This document shows, piece by piece, positions 7,580-14,665 of a stretch of DNA of 64,000 nt (its first letter is position 1; each line of letters opens with the position of its first letter). The stretch lies in NCBI GenBank assembly GCA_016181305.1, contig JACOZN010000002.1:1-64000 (forward strand), given 5' to 3'. This DNA is from Candidatus Woesearchaeota archaeon (GTDB lineage: Archaea > Nanobdellota > Nanobdellia > Woesearchaeales > GW2011-AR4). A model generated the notes under the pieces. It did no database searches and was not told the origin of the DNA. It saw nothing but the letters and a program-made list of their open reading frames with translations. Both the position numbers and the translations under genes were made by a program.

Positions 7580-7760
7580 AAAGAAAAGGCTTCAGAAAGG
7601 AATTGAATCGCTTGATAAGCAAATAATGCTTCATGAAGAAAAGCTAAAAAGAGCTGAGAAAGAGGAAAATGTCGAGCTTGCCGGTTATTATAGAAAAGAG
7701 GTATCTGCGAAGAAAAAAGACAAAGAGGAAAAGCAAAGAATCCTCAACAAGGGCGGATAG
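7569..7760 (+). CDS. Small charged coiled-coil protein
   Basis: A 63-residue, very Lys/Glu-rich protein (MANRKKRLQKGIESLDKQI...), almost certainly one long helix or coiled coil. It overlaps the end of the nucleotidyltransferase gene by 11 bases, so it is probably translated from the same mRNA. No family recognised. The overlap suggests a functional pairing, perhaps as antitoxin or cofactor of the fused protein, but this is only positional evidence. Confidence 0.55.
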   Translation: MANRKKRLQKGIESLDKQIMLHEEKLKRAEKEENVELAGYYRKEVSAKKKDKEEKQRILNKGG

Positions 7761-7801
7761 ATAAGGGAAAAGCTTTTATACATTCCAAAATACAAAATTT
7801 T

Positions 7802-8806
7802 ATGCTCGTTTACTGGTTTCTGCCCATGATTCTGCTTCTGGGTATTGTGACTTCTTATGAAGATATAAAGTTCGGAAAGATAAGGAACAAGTGGGTTTTG
7901 ATGGCGATTGCTTATTCAGTTATTGCTTATGCATCTCTTTTACTGCTTGGGAATGCATATGGCTTAACTATAGATTCAATTTTTCGCATTGCATTTAACG
8001 GGCTTTGGAGGGCAGGCGACGCAAAGCTGTTTTTTGCTTTTGCTGTTTTAGTGCCGATTCGCTTAAAGGGGTTTTCTCCATTTTTTATTATTTTAGCTGC
8101 AACATTTGTGCCGGTTATGGTATATTTTTTGGCGCAGATTTTTTTAAAGATGGGCTATAAAGAAAAGATATCTCACTTTAAAAGGGCCCTTAACCCCAAA
8201 AACATGCTTAGGATAGCGCTGTTCATCTTTGGCGTTTCGTGGCTGGCACAGATTTCCCTGAATTCTTTCGGGTTAAGGGGAAACATATTTCTGCTGCTGC
8301 TAATAATGTACTTGCTTTACAATTTTGTTGAGAAAGTGCTGAGATTTGATTTTGTTTATATCGCATTCGCTGTATCTTTGGCGCGGATATTATTTGACAA
8401 AAGCATCTACACTTTTAGCTTTTTACCCGGGTTTTTGGCATTGCTGCTGCTATTTTTGATTGTAAGGGTGTTTGTCGTATCAATGGGCATGAAATACTTT
8501 TCTAACGAAGTGCAGCTCAGCCAGCTAAGGGAAGGCATGATTCCTGCGGAAGTAATATATTTTTCCAAAGGCAAATATTTCAAGAGAATGAAAAGCTTTT
8601 CAATAATTGGCGAGGCAAAAGCAAAGGGCGGATTGCTGTTTAACCCAAATGCGCTGGGCAAAAATGAAATTAAAAGGCTCAAATCCTTGCAGAGAAGGCT
8701 GCCATTCGGGACTTTAAGGATTCAATCAACAATGCCATTTGCTCCTTTCCTATTTTCAGGCGTGCTGCTTACAATTATTCTGAGGCTTTTCGGTATTTTT
8801 ATTTAG
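7802..8806 (+). CDS. Prepilin peptidase (A24 family, class III signal peptidase type)
   Basis: A 334-residue multipass aspartic protease that cleaves pilin signal peptides at the inner face of the membrane. Two catalytic Asp residues fit the family: D21 in YEDIKFGKIRNKW, and D73 in WRAGDAKLFFAF, the GxGD motif with the first Gly replaced by Arg. Many hydrophobic helices follow. A TATA box (CTTTTATAC, about 7775-7783) sits about 25 bases before the ATG, so the mRNA is probably leaderless. Its likely substrates are the pilin-like proteins at 23280-32584, all with type III-like N-termini. It leads directly into the Hxs-like genes. Confidence 0.9.
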   Translation: MLVYWFLPMILLLGIVTSYEDIKFGKIRNKWVLMAIAYSVIAYASLLLLGNAYGLTIDSIFRIAFNGLWRAGDAKLFFAFAVLVPIRLKGFSPFFIILAATFVPVMVYFLAQIFLKMGYKEKISHFKRALNPKNMLRIALFIFGVSWLAQISLNSFGLRGNIFLLLLIMYLLYNFVEKVLRFDFVYIAFAVSLARILFDKSIYTFSFLPGFLALLLLFLIVRVFVVSMGMKYFSNEVQLSQLREGMIPAEVIYFSKGKYFKRMKSFSIIGEAKAKGGLLFNPNALGKNEIKRLKSLQRRLPFGTLRIQSTMPFAPFLFSGVLLTIILRLFGIFI

Positions 8807-8841
8807 CAAAATTTATAAAAGATTAGAGATACCATTTTCTT

Positions 8842-9213
8842 ATGGAAAATTTTGAGATAAAAGACGGCAGCGTATTTGTCTCCGTAAACCCGAAAATATA
8901 CCCTTTGGACGTCATTTTTTCGGCTTCCTATATTTTTACAGACAAAAACTACATTGTTCTTGACGGCAATCCTGAAGAAGAAGTAATTGTTGAGATAAAG
9001 CCAAAGGAAAATGCCATTGATATGGAAAAAATAGCCATGGAATTCAGCAATGAGCTTGTCAATTACGGCTCTTATGCCGTGCAGCTTGCGAGAAACGCTC
9101 ATTTGAGGGAGCACATACTGCACAGGGTTCTTCAGACAGCAGGCATGCATACCGGGCATCAGCATGCGCAGGAAACAGGAAGTCTTGAAAATTCCAAGCC
9201 GTGGAAAAAATGA
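8842..9213 (+). CDS. HxsD-like protein
   Basis: A 123-residue protein resembling HxsD of His-Xaa-Ser peptide-modification systems. It has the opening IYPLDVIFSASYIFTDKNYIVLD, a central strand pair EVIVEIKPKE, and EFSNELVNYGSYAVQL...HLREHIL, which corresponds to the 'LLNDYxLRE' signature of that family. HxsD has no known enzymatic role but always accompanies radical SAM maturases. The C-terminal tail (HTGHQHAQETGSLENSKPWKK) is His-rich and probably disordered. The stop overlaps the next gene's ATG as ATGA. Family recall only; no search was run. Confidence 0.7.
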   Translation: MENFEIKDGSVFVSVNPKIYPLDVIFSASYIFTDKNYIVLDGNPEEEVIVEIKPKENAIDMEKIAMEFSNELVNYGSYAVQLARNAHLREHILHRVLQTAGMHTGHQHAQETGSLENSKPWKK

Positions 9214-9431
9214 AAAGAGTTGTTGTGGAAAATAATGCAGTTATTCTGACTTTTAACAAGACTTTCTATCCTGAAGAGATTATTAGGCAATCAATGGCAG
9301 ATTTCCATGATGTATGCGATTCGGGATTTGAAGGTGAAAAGCTTGTCCTGAAGCCAAAAACTAACGAGATAGAAATGCAAAAACTTGGCTATGAGTTTTA
9401 TAATTACCTGCTAGGCCTGATAAAAAGCTAA
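9210..9431 (+). CDS. Second, shorter HxsD-like protein
   Basis: A 73-residue paralogue of the preceding gene: RVVVENNAVILTFNKTFYPEEIIRQSMADF, then LVLKPKTNEIEMQKLGYEFYNYLLGLIKS. It has the same order of strand, YPxxxI helix, LKPK strand and a final helix with Y(E)FYNYLL. The ATG at 9210 overlaps the upstream stop by 4 bases, so a GTG start at 9201 is not needed. It is followed 1 base after its stop by the HxsB-like gene, so the three are one translational unit. Two HxsD-like proteins in tandem are unusual. Confidence 0.65.
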   Translation: MKRVVVENNAVILTFNKTFYPEEIIRQSMADFHDVCDSGFEGEKLVLKPKTNEIEMQKLGYEFYNYLLGLIKS

Positions 9432-9432
9432 A

Positions 9433-10677
9433 ATGGCTTTGACTTATTTCAACCTGGAAAAAGAGCATGTTATTAACCATTACAGGTTCAAGCCTTTAAA
9501 AGATGGATTCCTGCTGACGAATGACTTTGGGTTCTGGGTTTATCTGAGCAAGGAAGAATTTGATTTAATAATGCACGGCAAAATTGAGCAGAATCAGGCA
9601 TTGTTTTCCTTGCTGAAAGAAAAGGGGTTTGTCTTAACCCAGGATAATGCTGATGATCTTGTCAATGGCTTCAGGCAGCGCTCAAGGCATTTATTCAGGG
9701 GAACTTACAATCATGTCATTTCTTTGGATGGTGAAAATTTTGATGAAGTAAATGTAAAAAAGATTGCAGATTTTATAGTGCAGAGCCCGTCAAGAGAACT
9801 AATTGTGAAATTTAAAGGCAAGCTTCCGGAGAGTTTTGAGGCAATAGGCAGATTTGCTGAAGAATTCAAAAAAACAGGCAAATCTGTGCAATTCAGCATT
9901 GAGTTGGGACTAGAAAGTATTAGCTACGAGCTTGTTGAATTTTTGATAAGCAATAAATTTGATGTTTGGATTGCCTTGAATGACGTAAAAATTCCTGAAA
10001 ATACATTTGAATTGATTAAGCAGCTGCAGAGGAGGCACAGGGTTAATTTTTACCTTGATGTTTCAGATAGTGTGTTAGGCAAAGAGCAGGATATTGTGGA
10101 TTTTTTTGCTGAAAATAACTTCAGGTCTTTTTTTGCAAGAAAGGCAAAAGACGTAAATAAGGATGATTTTATGGATTTCTGGAAAAAAACAATTGATTAC
10201 GCTTATGACTTAAACAGGAAAAACCAAAGGATTGTATTCAATGAGCGCCTTGCTTCCATCCTGCTAAATAATATCACAAGCCCAACTGATGTTTTTTACC
10301 CGGAGCTTAGCAATTTTTGCACCGGCGCGGTTGTAAGCGAACTGGGCTATACATTAGACGGCGATATTTTCGCAAACGAGGAGTCAATCGGGATTGAGCT
10401 GTTTAAAATAGGCGATGCAAGCCAAAGCTATGATGAAGTTGTTTCGGGCGAAGAGGCGTTGTCTTTGATAAGCTCTTCCATAAATTCAAGCCCGTTTATG
10501 GAAATGAGCGTTTTCAAGCCTTATATGGGGAATTGTCCGGTGTGCAATTACATGGAGAACGGCAACATAATTCCAAAGTATTCAAGCGAGAGGAATTATA
10601 TTTTGAGCAGGATGCTGGATTATTTGTTTGAGAAGGTTTTGCTTGAGGGTGTAAGGTATAAATTATCGTTTTATTGA
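9433..10677 (+). CDS. HxsB-like protein without radical SAM cysteines (pseudo-radical-SAM)
   Basis: A 414-residue protein matching the layout of HxsB, the radical SAM/SPASM maturase of His-Xaa-Ser systems. N-terminal YRFKPLKDGFLLTNDFGFWVYLS, RHLFRGTYNHVISL, a region resembling the family's F-QSPS-L-x-F segment (FIVQSPSRELIVKFKG), and C-terminal GYTLDGDIFANEES and PYMGNCPVCNYMENGN...MLDYLFEKV. The CxxxCxxC loop that should follow HVISL is absent; the alignment jumps straight to VNVKKIADFI. Only three Cys remain (C in NFCTGA, two in NCPVC). It therefore cannot bind the SAM cluster and is probably a scaffold or peptide-binding partner. It overlaps the convergent DUF3368 gene by 15 bases. Confidence 0.75.
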   Translation: MALTYFNLEKEHVINHYRFKPLKDGFLLTNDFGFWVYLSKEEFDLIMHGKIEQNQALFSLLKEKGFVLTQDNADDLVNGFRQRSRHLFRGTYNHVISLDGENFDEVNVKKIADFIVQSPSRELIVKFKGKLPESFEAIGRFAEEFKKTGKSVQFSIELGLESISYELVEFLISNKFDVWIALNDVKIPENTFELIKQLQRRHRVNFYLDVSDSVLGKEQDIVDFFAENNFRSFFARKAKDVNKDDFMDFWKKTIDYAYDLNRKNQRIVFNERLASILLNNITSPTDVFYPELSNFCTGAVVSELGYTLDGDIFANEESIGIELFKIGDASQSYDEVVSGEEALSLISSSINSSPFMEMSVFKPYMGNCPVCNYMENGNIIPKYSSERNYILSRMLDYLFEKVLLEGVRYKLSFY

Positions 10678-11154
10678 GTTTATAGCTTCTATAAACCTTC
10701 GGTATACATTAGTTGAAATGTAAAAACCTTCAGCAATCATATCCTCTAGGGCATCTATAGCTTCTTCCTTTTCAATAAATTTCCTTATACAAGCGAGGTA
10801 AATAACAAAGAGAGTGCCATGTGATTCCACATTCAACAGAGAAGCATATTTTTTGGCTGAATCGTCATCAATTAAAAGCATTGACTTATGCTTTGCAGCC
10901 AAGGAAATTGCATCTCTTTCTCCAAGATTCAGGACGTTTGTTTTAATTGCTGGGGAATCTTCTACTTCTTCGACAACAGCCCATCCTTCTTTGATTGCCT
11001 TTTCAAGGGCAATTACCTCGGTGCTGTTCCTTTTTTGGGTCACTTCCTCGTACACGCTTTTTGGAATAACAGCTTTTTGAAAGCATTTCTTAAGAAGACT
11101 GAGCAAGCCCTCTTTGGCAAGCATTATCAAGGGCGAAGAATCGCAAACAATCAT
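10663..11154 (-). CDS. DUF3368 PIN-like toxin
   Basis: A 163-residue PIN-like protein of the DUF3368 family. It begins IVCDSSPLIML (first catalytic Asp) and has the later GERDAISLAAKH and LLIDDDSAKKYA acidic motifs, which are typical of this family. It is the toxin partner of the UPF0175 gene, whose stop it overlaps by 4 bases (11151-11154). The pair sits inside the Hxs-like/protease cluster on the opposite strand, so it is likely an inserted module, not part of that pathway. Confidence 0.88.
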   Translation of the reverse strand: MIVCDSSPLIMLAKEGLLSLLKKCFQKAVIPKSVYEEVTQKRNSTEVIALEKAIKEGWAVVEEVEDSPAIKTNVLNLGERDAISLAAKHKSMLLIDDDSAKKYASLLNVESHGTLFVIYLACIRKFIEKEEAIDALEDMIAEGFYISTNVYRRFIEAINSIKR

Positions 11155-11468
11155 TTTGCCTTTAAAGCTGATTTTAAATCCCTTTCCAAAGACTCAACCG
11201 AGTAGTTTATTGTAATCTTTCTTTCAGCAGCCTTCACCATAAAATCGGCTAAAGGCATTTTAGCAAGTTCAGCAGCCCTTCCCAAAGAAACCTTTCTTTT
11301 CGAGTACTTTTCCAAAGCAAGCTCCATAAGCTTTTCCTTCACGGCATTTGAAAGCATCTCCCTTATTACCTTGGACTTATCAGTATTCTCCTCCTTCGCT
11401 ACGTAATCTATATCCTTTAATATAGTTTCCGGCACTCTTGCAGCAATATTCCCATACATATCAATCAC
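11151..11468 (-). CDS. UPF0175-type antitoxin
   Basis: A 105-residue antitoxin. The N-terminal part (IAARVPETILKDIDYVAKEENTDKSKVIREML) is ribbon-helix-helix-like for DNA binding. The C-terminal part has the UPF0175 core KVSLGRAAELAKMPLADFMVKAAERKITINY. It normally pairs with DUF3368 toxins, as here, with a 4-base overlap. Its first 12 codons lie inside a 52-bp exact tandem duplication, so a second, out-of-frame copy of the gene start lies just upstream. The TATA-like element (TTTTTATATAAG on the minus strand, about 11547-11560) lies beyond both copies, making the leader longer than in the ancestral arrangement. Confidence 0.88.
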   Translation of the reverse strand: MIDMYGNIAARVPETILKDIDYVAKEENTDKSKVIREMLSNAVKEKLMELALEKYSKRKVSLGRAAELAKMPLADFMVKAAERKITINYSVESLERDLKSALKAK

Positions 11469-11536
11469 TTTGTTTACAATTCATCACTCTTGCAGCAATA
11501 TTCCCATACATATCAATCACTTTGTTTACAATTCAT
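11433..11536. repeat. Exact 52-bp tandem duplication over the antitoxin start
   Basis: Bases 11433-11484 and 11485-11536 are identical. The unit covers the first codons, start codon and ribosome-binding region of the UPF0175 gene. Because 52 is not a multiple of three, the upstream copy reads into a short frame that ends soon after the junction. The perfect identity implies a recent event. Confidence 0.95.
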
Positions 11537-11582
11537 CATAAATGTAAACTTATATAAAAAGGTTTTGGTTTTTCACGTATTC

Positions 11583-11621
11583 ATCACTCCCATATAGTAA
11601 AAATAGAAAGGTTTATAAAGG
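11583..11621 (+). promoter_or_regulatory. Promoter sharing a 38-base block with the one at 13045
   Basis: ATCACT.CCATATAGTAAAAA, then TAGAAAG and GTTTATAAAGG. The same block with only four changes stands at 13045-13083 before the large metalloprotease. The GAAAG-TTTATAAA part is the general BRE/TATA of this genome; the upstream part (ATATAGTAAAAATA) is special to these two and suggests joint control. It would drive the small frame at 11645 and perhaps the protease at 11828. Confidence 0.65.
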
Positions 11622-11644
11622 ATAAAATAGAACAAAAGTTTGAA

Positions 11645-11785
11645 ATGGGCAACATCATTGGAAAATCCACAAGCGAAAGAACTGCTGTTTTGACTGAAAT
11701 GCTTGACTGTTTGTTTGAGGGGATTTTGTTTGGGTATGGGTTTTTGGGAGGTAAGCTCTTCAGTAAAAGCGAAAGGTTTAAATAG
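11645..11785 (+). CDS. Small open frame, 46 residues
   Basis: MGNIIGKSTSERTAVLTEML followed by a hydrophobic, Gly/Phe-rich C-terminal half (CLFEGILFGYGFLGGKLF). It lies about 30 bases after a good TATA box, in the shared-promoter region, so it is likely transcribed. No family recognised; it may also be a leftover of a longer gene. Its last codons contain the TATA box (GGTTTAAATA, 11775-11784) of the metalloprotease gene that follows. Confidence 0.4.
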   Translation: MGNIIGKSTSERTAVLTEMLDCLFEGILFGYGFLGGKLFSKSERFK

Positions 11786-11827
11786 TGTAATAGTTACTAG
11801 TTAGTAGTTAAAAATACCTATTGTAAA

Positions 11828-12628
11828 ATGAAACACCAACTGGAAGAAACAATAAGCCAAAAAGAAGGTGAAGCAGCTGAAAGCCCTAGAGTTGTGGTGA
11901 ATAGTGACGGAAGCGTATTTGAAAGAGAAAGCCAAGATATTGCAAAACAGGTTGAGGAAGCAGACAAGATTGTATCTGATTACTTGGATATGCGTTTTGA
12001 TGGTGCTTACAGGATTGACATAAGCAGGCAGCACAGGACTTCAATGGCGCTGTTGCATGTCTATAAAGGCAACAGGGGCAGAATGGACTTCCCGACAATA
12101 AGCGTTAGGAAGGGCAATGCGGCTGTGATTCATGAAACAACGCATGTGATAGCGCCCAACTACAACAGGTTTCTGGCAGAGGGCTTGGCGGTTTATATTC
12201 AGGATAAATTCTCCCAACAAAGCGTGCCGCCGACTTTCGGCCAAGATTTGCATGGCGGAGCGTCTGAGAGCGAGCTTAAGCTGGAAGACTTAATAAAAGA
12301 AACAAGGGATTATTACTATTACTGGAGCAGGAGAATGTCCCAGTCTCAAGAGCGAAGAAATGCCTATTTGCACGCAGGCTCTTTTGTAAAATTCTTGATA
12401 GAAAATAAAGCGTATGGCGCTGATGAAAAATCAAGGCTGGAGCGATTTAAAAAGCTGTACGCGCTGGCTGACAATGGAGAAGGGAGAATGTTTGATATTG
12501 CTTATGGAAAACCGCTGCCAGAAATGGAAAAGGAGTGGCGTTCGTATATTTCAGGGCAAAAACAAAGGAGTGAAATGCTTGAGCCTATGCTTGCCATTAA
12601 CCAAAAACCAGTTTCAGCAAGGCTATAG
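11828..12628 (+). CDS. HExxH metallopeptidase, no signal peptide
   Basis: A 266-residue zinc peptidase-like protein. HETTH is at residues 102-106 with a downstream Glu at 118 (FLAEGLAVY), the HExxH...E layout of clan MA gluzincin-type proteases. No N-terminal signal is seen, so it should act in the cytoplasm, unlike its relative at 13103. Both share VPPT-x-G-x-DLH (SVPPTFGQDLH here), followed by a helical C-terminal half with a conserved HAGSFVKFLIE. It sits directly before the Cys/Gly-repeat protein, which makes leader-peptide removal an attractive but unproven role. TATA at 11775-11784. Confidence 0.75.
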   Translation: MKHQLEETISQKEGEAAESPRVVVNSDGSVFERESQDIAKQVEEADKIVSDYLDMRFDGAYRIDISRQHRTSMALLHVYKGNRGRMDFPTISVRKGNAAVIHETTHVIAPNYNRFLAEGLAVYIQDKFSQQSVPPTFGQDLHGGASESELKLEDLIKETRDYYYYWSRRMSQSQERRNAYLHAGSFVKFLIENKAYGADEKSRLERFKKLYALADNGEGRMFDIAYGKPLPEMEKEWRSYISGQKQRSEMLEPMLAINQKPVSARL

Positions 12629-12681
12629 AATTGCACAAAATAAAAAAGCTTATAAATATGTTCTGTAATTAAGTCTTTATA

Positions 12682-12999
12682 ATGTTATTTCCGCAAATAA
12701 AAAAGAGGCTGAAAAGCTTTATTCTTGAGGAAGAAGGCAAGATTTCAAAACATTCTGTTCTAAAGATTGGCTCTGTGCTTTTGGCGTCAGGTTTAGGCGC
12801 AATCGGGCATGTTTCTGCTGGGTGCGGTTGCAGTTGTGGTTGCGGTTGCAGTTGTGGTTGCGGATGCAGTTGCGGGTGTGCGTGTGCTGGGTGTGCCAGC
12901 GGAGGTGCGGCGGGCGGTGCGGCAGGTGCCTCTGGTACAAGTGGTACTACAAGTTGTGGTAGTTGTGGTGGCTGTGGTGGAGGCGGCGGCACATGTTAA
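12682..12999 (+). CDS. Cys/Gly-repeat small protein, possible modified-peptide precursor
   Basis: A 105-residue protein. Residues 1-28 are charged (MLFPQIKKRLKSFILEEEGK...). Residues 29-46 are hydrophobic and end in a signal-peptidase-like VSAG. From residue 47 to the end it is Gly/Cys/Ser/Ala, starting with three perfect GCGCSC units and closing SCGSCGGCGGGGGTC; 16 Cys in total. A leader followed by a monotonous Cys-rich core is the layout of ribosomal peptides modified by radical SAM enzymes, and two HxsD-like genes, an HxsB-like gene and a SPASM enzyme are nearby. It could instead be a disulfide-rich surface protein. A TATA (CTTATAAATATG, about 12649-12661) lies about 25 bases before the ATG (leaderless). 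Confidence 0.8.
   Translation: MLFPQIKKRLKSFILEEEGKISKHSVLKIGSVLLASGLGAIGHVSAGCGCSCGCGCSCGCGCSCGCACAGCASGGAAGGAAGASGTSGTTSCGSCGGCGGGGGTC
12820..12873 (+). repeat. Three 18-bp repeats encoding GCGCSC
   Basis: Units 12820-12837, 12838-12855 and 12856-12873, differing at three wobble bases only. They encode three identical GCGCSC hexapeptides. The near-identity at DNA level suggests growth by slippage. Confidence 0.9.
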
Positions 13000-13044
13000 C
13001 AAAGGTTTATTGATAGATAATTAAACTAATTGCTTATAATTTCA

Positions 13045-13083
13045 TCACTTCTATATAGTAAAAATAGAAAGATTTATAAATGG
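13045..13083 (+). promoter_or_regulatory. Promoter of the large metalloprotease (copy of the 11583 block)
   Basis: ATCACT.CTATATAGTAAAAA, TAGAAAG, ATTTATAAATGG. TATA is centred about 25 bases before the ATG at 13103, so the transcript should be leaderless. It matches the block at 11583-11621 over 38 bases with four differences, which points to co-regulation of the two sides of this cluster. Confidence 0.7.
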
Positions 13084-13102
13084 CTTTTAATAAGCAAAAA
13101 GT

Positions 13103-14632
13103 ATGGAAAAGCAAGCTAATCTTGACTTACTAGTTAAAAGTATAGATAAAGGAATAAGCAGAAGAACTGTTTTGTTAAAGGGTGTAGGTGGATTAGTTAG
13201 TCTTTTTGGATTATCTCAAATAGCTGCTACTTGTGCAAATTTTGCAAACCCAAGTAGCATAGCAACAACAGAACATTTCAGGGTTTATGGCGGAACTAAA
13301 GAGTATGCTGAAGAAGCTGAAAAATCACTGGAAGACCTTACTGGTTTCTTGGGGCAGCCTTATTATGGCATTATAAACATTCAAGTTACAGGCGGCGGAC
13401 GATATCGTACAGCTTATACAGAAGCAGGTATACCACCAACAATCTATTTTGCAAACTACAAAATCTCTAGCGGAGAGGATGCAAAGGTACATGAAATAAC
13501 CCATGCTATTGTGCAAAGCACTGAACCGTGGAATGAAGGGCTTGCAACTGTGACACAGCAAGTTTTGCGTCCTCGTGAAAGAGTTCCGCCCACATATGGA
13601 GCCGATTTACATCTCTCAGTCCCTTCAAAAGGTTTACCAACCGATATGGAATTAGTGCCTGGCGGTGGATTTGAACAGCTTCTACTTCGCGGCTCATTTG
13701 TCGGGTATTTGATAGAAAAATATGGAATTGAAAGATTGATGGATTTTAACAGCATGATTTATTACACACCAGAAAGAGGGCAAGTAGGCTTGCCGAAAAG
13801 AGAGCTGATAGTCTACAATAAATCTTATGACGAACTTCTTAATGAATGGGTTGGAGCAGTCCAAAAAAATCCAAAAAGGACGCCATTACAAATAAATTTT
13901 AAACCACAAAAGAGGATTCATAATGAAGAAATTCAAAAAAAATTTGGAGGAAAAATTGTTGTGATTGAAAGCGAAAATATAAGCAAAAGCGGTTTAAGGG
14001 AAATAGAAAGAGACGGGGCGGAAGCTTATAATTTTTTATCGACATTTTTCGGGATTCAACCAAGATTAATAAATGGGGCGAAAATTAGAATTGATGCAAC
14101 TCGCGATGAAGCACACTACCAATATGATGGTAAAAATTATAACATAATCCAGCCATACGCTCGTGCAGTAAGTAACCGTTATTCTCTAATTAGCTTAATG
14201 GCTTTGCCTTTTATAGGACCTAAACGAGCGGTTCAAATTTTGCCTAGACAAGCAACAGCTATTTACTTAGAAGCATTGCATCCAACACTTGGAGGCTTAA
14301 AAAATCGTGCACCTCCCCATTATGGTGTGGACATTGATAAGTTGGTTAAAGCACATATCGCGGATTTAATGCCACTAAGGAAACTGCAATTTCCATTTCC
14401 AGAGAGTGATTTTAAAGGTGAAGAATATAAAGCACATATATTACCATTTGCGCAAGCCGGCTCTTTTGCAAAATACGTTGTTAACCAATACACTAAAGGA
14501 GATGCCAAAAAAGGTGTTGAAATGCTTCTAAAGGCAGCAGAAGGCAACTCATACGAGTCTGTATTCGGAGCATCGCTTGATGTGATGGAAAGAGGATGGT
14601 TGCAAAGCTTGAGAACGAGAGACTTCCGATAA
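13103..14632 (+). CDS. Secreted (Tat-type) HExxH metalloprotease with a degenerate second copy of the domain
   Basis: A 509-residue protein. The N-terminus has a twin-arginine signal (SRRTVLLK, then a hydrophobic stretch, ending AATC, a possible lipobox). The first domain has HEITH at 130-134, Glu 145 in NEGLA and VPPTYGADLH. The second half (about 285-509) repeats the layout: APPHYGVDIDK matches VPPTYGADLH, and FAQAGSFAKYVVNQY matches the HAGSFVKF region of the 11828 protein, but no HExxH remains, so the second copy looks inactive. Codon use is clearly more AT-rich than in the neighbours, a sign of different origin. Likely role: extracellular cleavage or binding of the Cys/Gly protein; inference only. 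Confidence 0.78.
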   Translation: MEKQANLDLLVKSIDKGISRRTVLLKGVGGLVSLFGLSQIAATCANFANPSSIATTEHFRVYGGTKEYAEEAEKSLEDLTGFLGQPYYGIINIQVTGGGRYRTAYTEAGIPPTIYFANYKISSGEDAKVHEITHAIVQSTEPWNEGLATVTQQVLRPRERVPPTYGADLHLSVPSKGLPTDMELVPGGGFEQLLLRGSFVGYLIEKYGIERLMDFNSMIYYTPERGQVGLPKRELIVYNKSYDELLNEWVGAVQKNPKRTPLQINFKPQKRIHNEEIQKKFGGKIVVIESENISKSGLREIERDGAEAYNFLSTFFGIQPRLINGAKIRIDATRDEAHYQYDGKNYNIIQPYARAVSNRYSLISLMALPFIGPKRAVQILPRQATAIYLEALHPTLGGLKNRAPPHYGVDIDKLVKAHIADLMPLRKLQFPFPESDFKGEEYKAHILPFAQAGSFAKYVVNQYTKGDAKKGVEMLLKAAEGNSYESVFGASLDVMERGWLQSLRTRDFR

Positions 14633-14665
14633 ATTTAAATATATTAAACTTAATTTAAAATAAAT

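Noticed and set aside
9433-10677. Active radical SAM enzyme
   Set aside because: CxxxCxxC is absent in the whole protein.
11645-11785. Part of the downstream protease as an N-terminal extension
   Set aside because: It ends in a stop before the protease's own TATA box and start.
12682-12999. Frames on the opposite strand of the Cys/Gly gene (Thr/Ala- or His-rich)
   Set aside because: They are mirror images of the repeat codons and have no start context.
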